Part shown: positions 33,360-44,815 of the stretch, piece after piece
How positions within the stretch are numbered: position 1 is the stretch's first letter
Layout of the letters: the number at the start of each line of letters is the position of its first letter
Source of the DNA: Trifolium pratense
Lineage: Eukaryota; Streptophyta; Magnoliopsida; Fabales; Fabaceae
Assembly: GCF_020283565.1 (NCBI RefSeq)
Contig: NC_060062.1
Span: 57,806,439-57,870,438 of the forward strand
DNA length: 64,000 bases
Reading direction: 5' to 3'
Translations under genes and position numbers: made by a program
The notes under the pieces: generated by a model
Database searches by the model: none
The model's input: only the letters and a program-made list of their open reading frames with translations
What the model was told of the DNA's origin: nothing

Positions 33360-34350
33360 TTAATAGTATGAATGGATGATCTACTAAAAATAGACATTGT
33401 AAAACAAATTATTTGATTGACGTATAGTCAAGTTGTGTGCGATTCTTGGTCCCCTCTAATTTATGTATCAACTTCCTTGGGTTGAATAGAACTTACTCGC
33501 ACAGTTCATTATGTAGATAATGCCATCAACTTCTATTTTATGTATCAACTTCTACAGTTCTATCGTTTATGTTCTTCTGTACCTAAACCAAGTTGTTGCT
33601 TATCAACTTATTCTTTTCCCCTCAATCAATCCGGAACAGGTCTTGATATAAAATATGTGAAAAATTAAAACTTTACGATCGAGTTTTAGTTTATATAGAG
33701 GACAAAATAGTCTGTTCAAATAACAATGTAGGGTGGAAGAAAAAGATTTCGCATGATGAGAATATTAGGTAATTTGTAGGGATAGAGGATTAAATAGAGG
33801 GTTGGAAAGAAAATTTTTCAAATATGTTTATTAGGTATATTGGGCCTAACTTATATGATCAATCTTTTTAAACATGTTTTTGGTCTCTTTACTATGTGAA
33901 CCTTTAAAGTTTAAATCTTACGGTATTTAATTTTTATTATATTTTTACTCCCTATAATAATTTTTTTGCATATAGTTTTAGTCCTTATTAAAGTTAAATT
34001 TGTTTAATTATCATTAAATTCTTAAATTTTGAAATGATTTTTTGCAGGCATGTTTAAAATAGTATAAAAAAGTTTATTTATTAAATTTAATTTTTTTTAG
34101 CATTAGATAAATTAAATATGATTTTTTTTAAAGAACAAAAGTTTAAAATAAAAATAACGAAAATTATGATTTAGAAATTAAATTTTTAGCTCATTTGTTG
34201 ATGACAACCAATTATATGATGTTTTTAGTAGTAGATTAGTATAGTTTTTATAGTAAATAAAGACCAAAAACAAGGAAATATCAGAAAAAGTGAAGACACA
34301 AGGACCAGAAGAAAGAAAAATGGAAAAAGCAGCAAAAAAAAAGGGCAAAA
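33360..34350. other. AT-rich intergenic stretch
   Basis: No gene or element boundary supported. Confidence 0.4.
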
Positions 34351-34359
34351 ATGGAATAA

Positions 34360-34905
34360 AGAAACGCACCATCATACCTACGATGAGTCTCGACGTGACG
34401 CGATGAGAAGAATGATAAAATTGAAGAAAATCTGCTGAAAATCTTTACCATCGTGGCACGATGGCTTGTCATCGTGGCACGATGATGACTTGAAAAATAA
34501 GCAGAAAATCCCGAGTAAATCTTCCATCGTACCACGATAGGATCCATCGTGGCCACGATGAGGCAAAAATACACGTCATCGTGGCCACGATGGGAGCGAT
34601 GGAGGCGCAAAGAAAGCCCAAACCAAGTTGTAAAACTATAAATAGAGTCTTCCTCCTTCACACTTAACCACCCCGTGTGGTCACACACACAATATTTACT
34701 TTCCCGCAATTTACTTTTCTGTCATTTACTTTCCGCATTTACTAAAATACCCGCAAAAATACCTTCTTAAATACACAAAGCGAAGACAACTATCATATTC
34801 CTAAGCGAAACAAGTAACTTTGGCATAATCCTCGTGGAGAACGATAACTTATCGCTTTATTACTTTGTAGCGATTCTGTGCACTTGCAGAGTTAGATGTT
34901 ATAAA
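34360..34905 (+). repeat. Gypsy-type LTR remnant with palindromes upstream of TATA
   Basis: Five short palindromes of the type CATCGTGGCACGATG / CATCGTGGCCACGATG lie at 34449-34592. CTATAAATAGAG follows at about 34637-34648, then a leader and a U5-like end (GTGGAGAACGATAACTTATC, CTGTGCACTTGCAGAG at about 34870-34892). That last wording is common at gypsy LTR ends. The part from 34712 on belongs to the tandem unit. Confidence 0.55.
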
Positions 34906-36598
34906 TATACCTGCAAAAAAACATTCAAAAAGTCATGTTGAATTAACAGTATGGACCAGAACTATGTGTGGGATAATTTCTTAGGGACTAAAAATATAAT
35001 TAAAATTAAAGACTAAACTTAGAATGTAGGAATAGAAAAAAATTATTTTACAATGTTAATAAGGGGAATTTATAAACGAAATTATTACTATTTTTAAAAA
35101 AACCTGAAATGATATTTATTTAAAAATGGAAAAAATATTTATCAACAATTTATTGGAATGCACATACACGAACTAAACTAAGCCATTTGAGTTTTTTTTT
35201 TTTTTTATGAACTGAATATATATCTTCTATGTAAATATTAGTAATCTTTTTTTACGAAATAAAATACTTGTAACCTTTTAAGCCGAATAAAGCCACGAAG
35301 TGTGATAAAAAAAAATTCTTCAATAGATTTAAAACTACTGTATTCTATCTTTTCAAAAAAAAAAAAAAACTACTGTATTCTAAGATCACGAATAACACTT
35401 TTTTTTTTGTTACAACATCAAACACACTTTTGTTAAATTTTATATTTTTTTTATTAAAAAAAGAGCACCGCTTCACCATACACCACTTATATTTGTATAC
35501 TATTATAGTCCACTAAAGCTAACACAACAACAACCGCTTGCTGCAAATCTGCAATATGTAGAAGCATGAAGTGAAAACAATTTATACTTGTAGTACAGTA
35601 AAAAAAAATTGAGAGAGAGGAAGAGTGCTGAAAAGTATTGTGACTAAGGAAGATACAAAAACTCAATTGAGAAACAAATGATTTGAGTGAGTAATAAAAA
35701 GAGACCTCTTCATGAGTTTGGGGGAGAAATTTGGAAGAAGAGAGAATCAGAATACACAATATTGTTGGTGGAGTTGAAAGAAGAAAGAGATAAGAAAGAG
35801 GAGAGAATCTAAATTAATTAAATTAAGGTTTTTTCTAATTAACCCTCACATAAATTGAGGGTAGGTGCCCTATGATGATGTGCCACCAATGAAATTTATC
35901 CACATTTATTTAAGTCAAACATAATTAATTTTTTACCATAAAGTAATTTAGACTATTTTTATTTTCATTTAATTATATTTTATGTATTATATTCTATGAA
36001 TTTATATTTTGGACCTAATTACTTCTGATTTGTTTGCTTCTTCTTCAAATTGTATTACGTCTCAAACAACTTTCTTCTTCGCGTAAAAAAAAAACTTTCT
36101 TCTTATTGTCAAAAAACTTTCTTCTTCTTCTTAATGCTTTCAATCTCTGCTGCAGCCTCCACCACCGTCATGTTAGCATTCTACGGCTCCTCCGCTTTTG
36201 TGTTATCCGATGTCAATCTTTACTGCAGTCTTCGCCACCGATCTATCGGATTTCTTCAAGATTCTAAAACTTGTGATTTTCAATTTCTTAGATGTTATGT
36301 TTTTTAGCGTATTTTTTCCTGTTTTTTTTTACTTATTTTTTCATCGTCATTTTGTTTTTGTTTTCTTTGGTTGTCCATATCGGAAAAAAATTAAAAACAA
36401 AATAGTTTAGAGAAGACAAAATGAAATTAGGAGAATGTAATCAAGAAAATTGATCCAATTGATTGGCCACTGAGTTAAGAAGAATTTGATTTATGATTGT
36501 TGACTAATAAGGAATATAATTCAATGTTTATTACCATTTTATTGAAAATTCAAAACTCAAATGAATCGAATTAATTGCACCAAGTAATGGGTTACAAT

Positions 36599-36848
36599 GA
36601 GTAAACCGTCAAATACCCTCTTAAAATTTTAAAATTCGTCAAATACCCCATGAAATTTGGAAATAGGCAATACCCCCTGAAATTTTAAAAAGTCAATCAA
36701 ATTGCCCCCTTGCACTACCAGTCAGAGTCCACGCCAGAAGGCAATTTGGTTGACTTTTTAAAATTTCAGGGGAGTATTTGTCAATTTCCAAATTTCAGGG
36801 GGTATTTTACGAATTTTAAAATTTCAGGGGGTATTTCATAGTTTACTC
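36599..36848. mobile_element. 250-bp MULE-type foldback MITE (copy at 40276-40525)
   Basis: GAGTAAACCGTCAAATACCC pairs with the reversed right end GAGTAAACTATGAAATACCC. The interior is made of repeated AAATTTCAGGGGGTATTT blocks. GGGTTACAAT (36589-36598 and 36849-36858) is a 10-bp direct duplication. An identical copy lies one tandem unit on. Confidence 0.8.
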
Positions 36849-36997
36849 GGGTTACAATATGCAATAGACATGGGTTTTGTAAGGAATGATCTAGTAATAA
36901 ATAAAAATGATTTGTTTTGCCTTTCCATAAAAGGAAATAGAGACTAGGTATATCAAGTAACATACTCTTAAACTTGCACTATATCAAGGAAATATAG

Positions 36998-37385
36998 ACC
37001 ATTGTCGGAAAACAATCACACGGAAGCTTGATCGATCACAAGTGCGGTCTACCTAAAATTTATCCGATCAAAATGAAAAGGTTCGACTATTTTAGGAAGA
37101 CGAACTAACTCTTGAACTTGTTTAGGGTTTAGGGTTTAACTATTGATCATAAGTAAAAATTTAAATAGTTCATCTTAACTAAAAGAAAGGTCGGACCATT
37201 GTCGCAAAACAATCACACAGAAGCTTGATCGATCACAAGTGCAGTCTACCTGAAATTTATCCGATCAAAATGAAAAGGTTCGACTATTTTAAGAAGACGA
37301 ACTAACGCTTGAACTTGTTTAGGGTTTAACTATTGACCACAAGTAAAAATATAAATAGTTCATCTGAACTAAAAGAAAGGTCGGA
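36998..37385 (+). repeat. Tandem pair, about 190 bp x 2 (copy at 40675-41062)
   Basis: GACCATTGTCG(G/C)(A)AAACAATCACAC...AAAAGAAAGGTCG occurs twice, the second time with a few changes and loss of one GTTTAGG. Confidence 0.8.
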
Positions 37386-37515
37386 CCATTGTCTCAAACC
37401 TAAACCTAATTACTTAACCTAATTTTTTCCCCTCTTTTTTCTAAGATCGACATCATATCGACCAACGTTAATCTATGCAATGATTTAAAGAGATTGAAAA
37501 AATAAATACTATATA

Positions 37516-37828
37516 CTCTCTGTGTGTCAAATTACTTGTCGTTTTAGAAGGAAAAAAATTTAAGAAAGTGTATTTTTGCACTTAATTTCCTATTATACCC
37601 TTATTTTAATTCACCAATAAGCTTATTTTGTTTTTTTCCACGCACTTTATCTTTCCAATAAATTTAATATGTTATGTACCAATTTTTTTATAAAACAAAC
37701 TTTAATTTTCCAAATATATAATCTTTTACGGTTTCAACTACTCCTAAATATTTGGAATTTACATGAGTGACTTAGATAGCTAACAATTTTTTTTTTCTAA
37801 AACGACAAGTAATTTGAAACGGAGGGAG
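37516..37828. mobile_element. Stowaway-like MITE, 313 bp (copy at 41193-41505)
   Basis: CTCTCTGTGTGTCAAATTAC and reversed CTCCCTCCGTTTCAAATTAC lead into CTTGTCGTTTTAGAA. TA flanks both ends (37514-37515, 37829-37830). The fragment at 4700-4870 is related. Confidence 0.8.
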
Positions 37829-37961
37829 TATTTACACCGGAATAGCATGAATTATTTGATTTGATTTTTTTTGAAGCATTATTTGATTTCATTTAATAAA
37901 TGTACAAGTGGAATTGTATATTTAAATTAGAGATATTAGTTTTTTTTTCTTTGTTGTTTTT

Positions 37962-38368
37962 TGATGGATAATTTTCGCAAGTGAACGAATTACCACGTAG
38001 TAATAAAAATATCGATCCACAGGGATTGTGTGATTAAACTAGTCGAATAGTGCTCATAGACATTATGCAAGAAATACACATAAATTGGGGGTAAGTTGAG
38101 TGATGATTTGTTAGAAAACGTGCTTTGATATAATGGAAAAGCGAGGTAGAATCATCGGAATCGCCTAGTCTATAGCTAAACCACATACAATCTACTATAT
38201 CATAGGAATCTACTCAAGTGCTAACAACTAGATCGACAAATTAGTGAATCGCAATGTCTTGTCAAAATCCACTCTATTCGTTGTCGATACTCCCCCGATC
38301 TCTCGGGCGGAAGCTACCTACAACGAATGATATTAACGCGCGTCAATCGTTCGCTACACTCTATGCCT
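37962..38368 (-). repeat. Terminal part of a gypsy LTR (copy at 41639-42045)
   Basis: On the - strand this is the U5 end of the LTR whose U3 side lies at 44816-45805. The shared stretch ATAGGAATCTACTC...CTCTATGCCT overlaps both. It ends ...AATTATCCATCA at 37962. Confidence 0.65.
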
Positions 38369-38389
38369 GCATTTACTAAGGAAGCTACC

Positions 38390-41300
38390 TACTTTTCTGT
38401 CATTTACTTTCCGCATTTACTAAAATACCCGCAAAAATACCTTCTTAAATACACAAAGCGAAGACAACTATCATATTCCTAAGCGAAACAAGTAACTTTG
38501 GCATAATCCTCGTGGAGAACGATAACTTATCGCTTTATTACTTTGTAGCGATTCTGTGCACTTGCAGAGTTAGATGTTATAAATATACCTGCAAAAAAAC
38601 ATTCAAAAAGTCATGTTGAATTAACAGTATGGACCAGAACTATGTGTGGGATAATTTCTTAGGGACTAAAAATATAATTAAAATTAAAGACTAAACTTAG
38701 AATGTAGGAATAGAAAAAAATTATTTTACAATGTTAATAAGGGGAATTTATAAACGAAATTATTACTATTTTTAAAAAAACCTGAAATGATATTTATTTA
38801 AAAATGGAAAAAATATTTATCAACAATTTATTGGAATGCACATACACGAACTAAACTAAGCCATTTGAGTTTTTTTTTTTTTTATGAACTGAATATATAT
38901 CTTCTATGTAAATATTAGTAATCTTTTTTTACGAAATAAAATACTTGTAACCTTTTAAGCCGAATAAAGCCACGAAGTGTGATAAAAAAAAATTCTTCAA
39001 TAGATTTAAAACTACTGTATTCTATCTTTTCAAAAAAAAAAAAAAACTACTGTATTCTAAGATCACGAATAACACTTTTTTTTTTGTTACAACATCAAAC
39101 ACACTTTTGTTAAATTTTATATTTTTTTTATTAAAAAAAGAGCACCGCTTCACCATACACCACTTATATTTGTATACTATTATAGTCCACTAAAGCTAAC
39201 ACAACAACAACCGCTTGCTGCAAATCTGCAATATGTAGAAGCATGAAGTGAAAACAATTTATACTTGTAGTACAGTAAAAAAAAATTGAGAGAGAGGAAG
39301 AGTGCTGAAAAGTATTGTGACTAAGGAAGATACAAAAACTCAATTGAGAAACAAATGATTTGAGTGAGTAATAAAAAGAGACCTCTTCATGAGTTTGGGG
39401 GAGAAATTTGGAAGAAGAGAGAATCAGAATACACAATATTGTTGGTGGAGTTGAAAGAAGAAAGAGATAAGAAAGAGGAGAGAATCTAAATTAATTAAAT
39501 TAAGGTTTTTTCTAATTAACCCTCACATAAATTGAGGGTAGGTGCCCTATGATGATGTGCCACCAATGAAATTTATCCACATTTATTTAAGTCAAACATA
39601 ATTAATTTTTTACCATAAAGTAATTTAGACTATTTTTATTTTCATTTAATTATATTTTATGTATTATATTCTATGAATTTATATTTTGGACCTAATTACT
39701 TCTGATTTGTTTGCTTCTTCTTCAAATTGTATTACGTCTCAAACAACTTTCTTCTTCGCGTAAAAAAAAAACTTTCTTCTTATTGTCAAAAAACTTTCTT
39801 CTTCTTCTTAATGCTTTCAATCTCTGCTGCAGCCTCCACCACCGTCATGTTAGCATTCTACGGCTCCTCCGCTTTTGTGTTATCCGATGTCAATCTTTAC
39901 TGCAGTCTTCGCCACCGATCTATCGGATTTCTTCAAGATTCTAAAACTTGTGATTTTCAATTTCTTAGATGTTATGTTTTTTAGCGTATTTTTTCCTGTT
40001 TTTTTTTACTTATTTTTTCATCGTCATTTTGTTTTTGTTTTCTTTGGTTGTCCATATCGGAAAAAAATTAAAAACAAAATAGTTTAGAGAAGACAAAATG
40101 AAATTAGGAGAATGTAATCAAGAAAATTGATCCAATTGATTGGCCACTGAGTTAAGAAGAATTTGATTTATGATTGTTGACTAATAAGGAATATAATTCA
40201 ATGTTTATTACCATTTTATTGAAAATTCAAAACTCAAATGAATCGAATTAATTGCACCAAGTAATGGGTTACAATGAGTAAACCGTCAAATACCCTCTTA
40301 AAATTTTAAAATTCGTCAAATACCCCATGAAATTTGGAAATAGGCAATACCCCCTGAAATTTTAAAAAGTCAATCAAATTGCCCCCTTGCACTACCAGTC
40401 AGAGTCCACGCCAGAAGGCAATTTGGTTGACTTTTTAAAATTTCAGGGGAGTATTTGTCAATTTCCAAATTTCAGGGGGTATTTTACGAATTTTAAAATT
40501 TCAGGGGGTATTTCATAGTTTACTCGGGTTACAATATGCAATAGACATGGGTTTTGTAAGGAATGATCTAGTAATAAATAAAAATGATTTGTTTTGCCTT
40601 TCCATAAAAGGAAATAGAGACTAGGTATATCAAGTAACATACTCTTAAACTTGCACTATATCAAGGAAATATAGACCATTGTCGGAAAACAATCACACGG
40701 AAGCTTGATCGATCACAAGTGCGGTCTACCTAAAATTTATCCGATCAAAATGAAAAGGTTCGACTATTTTAGGAAGACGAACTAACTCTTGAACTTGTTT
40801 AGGGTTTAGGGTTTAACTATTGATCATAAGTAAAAATTTAAATAGTTCATCTTAACTAAAAGAAAGGTCGGACCATTGTCGCAAAACAATCACACAGAAG
40901 CTTGATCGATCACAAGTGCAGTCTACCTGAAATTTATCCGATCAAAATGAAAAGGTTCGACTATTTTAAGAAGACGAACTAACGCTTGAACTTGTTTAGG
41001 GTTTAACTATTGACCACAAGTAAAAATATAAATAGTTCATCTGAACTAAAAGAAAGGTCGGACCATTGTCTCAAACCTAAACCTAATTACTTAACCTAAT
41101 TTTTTCCCCTCTTTTTTCTAAGATCGACATCATATCGACCAACGTTAATCTATGCAATGATTTAAAGAGATTGAAAAAATAAATACTATATACTCTCTGT
41201 GTGTCAAATTACTTGTCGTTTTAGAAGGAAAAAAATTTAAGAAAGTGTATTTTTGCACTTAATTTCCTATTATACCCTTATTTTAATTCACCAATAAGCT

Positions 41301-42066
41301 TATTTTGTTTTTTTCCACGCACTTTATCTTTCCAATAAATTTAATATGTTATGTACCAATTTTTTTATAAAACAAACTTTAATTTTCCAAATATATAATC
41401 TTTTACGGTTTCAACTACTCCTAAATATTTGGAATTTACATGAGTGACTTAGATAGCTAACAATTTTTTTTTTCTAAAACGACAAGTAATTTGAAACGGA
41501 GGGAGTATTTACACCGGAATAGCATGAATTATTTGATTTGATTTTTTTTGAAGCATTATTTGATTTCATTTAATAAATGTACAAGTGGAATTGTATATTT
41601 AAATTAGAGATATTAGTTTTTTTTTCTTTGTTGTTTTTTGATGGATAATTTTCGCAAGTGAACGAATTACCACGTAGTAATAAAAATATCGATCCACAGG
41701 GATTGTGTGATTAAACTAGTCGAATAGTGCTCATAGACATTATGCAAGAAATACACATAAATTGGGGGTAAGTTGAGTGATGATTTGTTAGAAAACGTGC
41801 TTTGATATAATGGAAAAGCGAGGTAGAATCATCGGAATCGCCTAGTCTATAGCTAAACCACATACAATCTACTATATCATAGGAATCTACTCAAGTGTTA
41901 ACAACTAGATCGACAAATTAGTGAATCGCAATGTCTTGTCAAAATCCACTCTATTCGTTGTCGATACTCCCCCGATCTCTCGGGCGGAAGCTACCTACAA
42001 CGAATGATATTAACGCGCGTCAATCGTTCGCTACACTCTATGCCTGCATTTACTAAGGAAGCTACC
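38390..42066 (+). repeat. Tandem unit copy 2 (3,677 bp)
   Basis: Same content as copy 1, offset 3,677-3,678 bp. It carries T where copy 1 has C in AGTG(C/T)TAACAAC. The later fragment at 44816 also has T. Confidence 0.9.
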
Positions 42067-43431
42067 TACTTTTCTGTCATTTACTTTCCGCATTTACTAA
42101 AATACCCGCAAAAATACCTTCTTAAATACACAAAGCGAAGACAACTATCATATTCCTAAGCGAAACAAGTAACTTTGGCATAATCCTCGTGGAGAACGAT
42201 AACTTATCGCTTTATTACTTTGTAGCGATTCTGTGCACTTGCAGAGTTAGATGTTATAAATATACCTGCAAAAAAACATTCAAAAAGTCATGTTGAATTA
42301 ACAGTATGGACCAGAACTATGTGTGGGATAATTTCTTAGGGACTAAAAATATAATTAAAATTAAAGACTAAACTTAGAATGTAGGAATAGAAAAAAATTA
42401 TTTTACAATGTTAATAAGGGGAATTTATAAACGAAATTATTACTATTTTTAAAAAAACCTGAAATGATATTTATTTAAAAATGGAAAAAATATTTATCAA
42501 CAATTTATTGGAATGCACATACACGAACTAAACTAAGCCATTTGAGTTTTTTTTTTTTTTTTATGAACTGAATATATATCTTCTATGTAAATATTAGTAA
42601 TCTTTTTTTACGAAATAAAATACTTGTAACCTTTTAAGCCGAATAAAGCCACGAAGTGTGATAAAAAAAAATTCTTCAATAGATTTAAAACTACTGTATT
42701 CTATCTTTTCAAAAAAAAAAAAAAAACTACTGTATTCTAAGATCACGAATAACACTTTTTTTTTTGTTACAACATCAAACACACTTTTGTTAAATTTTAT
42801 ATTTTTTTTATTAAAAAAAGAGCACCGCTTCACCATACACCACTTATATTTGTATACTATTATAGTCCACTAAAGCTAACACAACAACAACCGCTTGCTG
42901 CAAATCTGCAATATGTAGAAGCATGAAGTGAAAACAATTTATACTTGTAGTACAGTAAAAAAAAATTGAGAGAGAGGAAGAGTGCTGAAAAGTATTGTGA
43001 CTAAGGAAGATACAAAAACTCAATTGAGAAACAAATGATTTGAGTGAGTAATAAAAAGAGACCTCTTCATGAGTTTGGGGGAGAAATTTGGAAGAAGAGA
43101 GAATCAGAATACACAATATTGTTGGTGGAGTTGAAAGAAGAAAGAGATAAGAAAGAGGAGAGAATCTAAATTAATTAAATTAAGGTTTTTTCTAATTAAC
43201 CCTCACATAAATTGAGGGTAGGTGCCCTATGATGATGTGCCACCAATGAAATTTATCCACATTTATTTAAGTCAAACATAATTAATTTTTTACCATAAAG
43301 TAATTTAGACTATTTTTATTTTCATTTAATTATATTTTATGTATTATATTCTATGAATTTATATTTTGGACCTAATTACTTCTGATTTGTTTGCTTCTTC
43401 TTCAAATTGTATTACGTCTCAAACAACTTTC
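42067..43431 (+). repeat. Tandem unit copy 3, partial
   Basis: Matches the first 1.36 kb of the unit, then breaks at CAAACAACTTTC. Beyond 43431 the sequence changes to the LOG/CACTA segment, and unit sequence resumes only at 44816. Confidence 0.9.
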
Positions 43432-43481
43432 AAATTGTAGAACATAAAAAAAACAGGGGAGAAAATGAATAAAGTATATAC

Positions 43482-43601
43482 CAATTTGTTTCCAAGTTGA
43501 ATGGCAGCATCTTGATAGCTACTTTTCTTGCCGGGACTACTCACACAAAACACACAAACCCTCTTGAACTTTGATACTCTTATCTCACCATTTATCTCCA
43601 T
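43482..43601 (-). pseudogene. LOG: Captured first exon of a LOG cytokinin-activation gene
   Basis: The - strand encodes 40 residues beginning [19 protein letters not shown] and going on [20 protein letters not shown]. This is the start of LOG (cytokinin riboside 5'-monophosphate phosphoribohydrolase), the enzyme that releases active cytokinin bases from their nucleotides. The exon ends at 43482 before GTATAT, the normal place for the first LOG intron. About 50 bp of intron remain before the breakpoint at 43431. The usual C-G-S-S of the phosphate-binding motif is C-V-S-S here. All later exons, including the PGGxGT region, are absent. It is therefore a non-functional fragment, probably carried by the CACTA element ending at 44815. 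Confidence 0.8.
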
Positions 43602-43756
43602 TTGTATTTGTTTCTTGCAACGTTACTAGTTTGTACTCACACACACTATGTGACTATGCTTATGTGACTATACTAGTTTGGTGTTGATCACAAGAGTTGT
43701 TATTCATTTATAGTTGTCTTTTTGACCCAATTTTTCTCTTGTGTAGGTTTATTGAG

Positions 43757-44200
43757 TGGATATGGATTGTGGCTGTTGTGGTGAAAACATGAATCACAAA
43801 ATGAAAATGGATGAAGAATTCAACTTGGTTCCCATTTGTAAGGATACCTTCTTTCATCATTCAGTTGTGAGGCTATTGCCAAACTTCATTTTGCAATGTC
43901 TCTATTCTAGGCCTCTCTCTCTTTTTCCTTCTCACTGTATTAGTATTCTTTATATATTGATATGGTAAAAATAAGCTTACTTACTACTAGGCCAAACATG
44001 TCTCTTACTATGTTATGTGGTGTAATTGCATTGGAGTTGTGTAGTGTCATGTTTTATTGATGTTGGTCTCATGTTGATTTATAGGATGAATATCGGGAAC
44101 ATCTGACCCAAATGGCACAAACTGATGGTGGTGCTACTGGTGACACTCAAGAGGGTGATGATCACAGAAAATTTAAATATGGAAAACTGTTTCTGGGGGT
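43757..44200 (+). other. Spliced-gene-like segment inside the CACTA piece
   Basis: Two exon-like blocks are visible. One starts MDMDCGCCGENMNHKMKM at 43762 and ends before GTAAGGATACC near 43840. The other follows TTTATAG at about 44084, reads DEYREHLTQMAQTDGGATGD, and ends before GTAAGTCTC near 44201. The second resembles C-terminal regions of plant CACTA transposase-like proteins, but that match is tentative. Confidence 0.3.
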
Positions 44201-44518
44201 AAGTCTCGGGGTAGGTGTTATGGTACCGGACACTTGGTTGTAAACCTTAGGTGTGTAGACTTTGTGGGTTATTTTGAAGTCAAGTCTAAGAGCTATTTTG
44301 ATAGGTTATATATTTTGTGGGATATTTTGGTGTTGTATGTTTTGTGGGATATATGTTTTTATGGATGTAGAACTTTTTGTTGCATTTTATGAGAAATAGA
44401 TGGTCCTGTTAAGAATTGATGAATTTATATTTTAGATACATAAATACTAATTGTTAGTTGATTTTAATTTTCCATTAGCTAATTAAAATTCTATATTAAA
44501 AAATAAAAATAAATAAAT

Positions 44519-44815
44519 TAGCGTCTGCCAAGCGGACTCTACAAGTGACGTTTTATAACAACAAAATATATTAGTGGCGTCAACCTAAAGCGGACTCTAG
44601 TAGCGTCTGCCTTATATGCAGTTCACTAGCTTCAACGTAGTGTCTATTAAAGCGGACTCTAAGCTAGCGTCTACTAGACGCAACTGTTAGCTTCAGGCAT
44701 TTAAGAGTCTGCCACGATGTAGACGCTAAGTAGACGCTAAAACGCTTGTAGCGTCCGTTTTTTGCCCTTTAGAGTCTCATTTTGGCAGACGCTTTAAGAC
44801 AGTTTTCTTGTAGTG
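44519..44815. mobile_element. CACTA element right terminus with subterminal repeats
   Basis: AGCGTCTGCC, GCGGACTCTA and TAGACGCTA motifs recur in both orientations up to TTTTCTTGTAGTG at 44803-44815, the inverse of CACTACAAGAAAA. Directly after it the gypsy LTR resumes at ATAGGAATC. The empty site exists intact at about 38200 and 41877 in the tandem copies (ATCATAGGAATC), so ATA is the likely 3-bp target. The left end of the CACTA element is missing. Confidence 0.75.

Larger units (their letters stand above)
34712..38389 (+). repeat. Tandem unit copy 1 (3,678 bp)
   Basis: First of two full head-to-tail copies. Unit content in order: gypsy LTR tail, AT-rich DNA, a GC-richer exon-like patch near 36155-36290, a foldback MITE, a 190-bp tandem pair, a Stowaway MITE, and the end of a - strand gypsy LTR. 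It closes with a 22-nt filler (38369-38390 reading). Differences from copy 2 that I see are homopolymer lengths and one C/T at about 38220. ORFs in the unit (such as 35487-35759 on -) have no recognised domain, and I do not call genes. Confidence 0.9.

Noticed and set aside
35487..36410. Several 60-90-codon ORFs repeated in the tandem units
   Set aside because: Recur only because the unit is duplicated; no domain, biased S/F/L content.
36998..37385. CRISPR-like direct repeats
   Set aside because: Only two long imperfect copies without spacers, in plant DNA; a simple tandem duplication.
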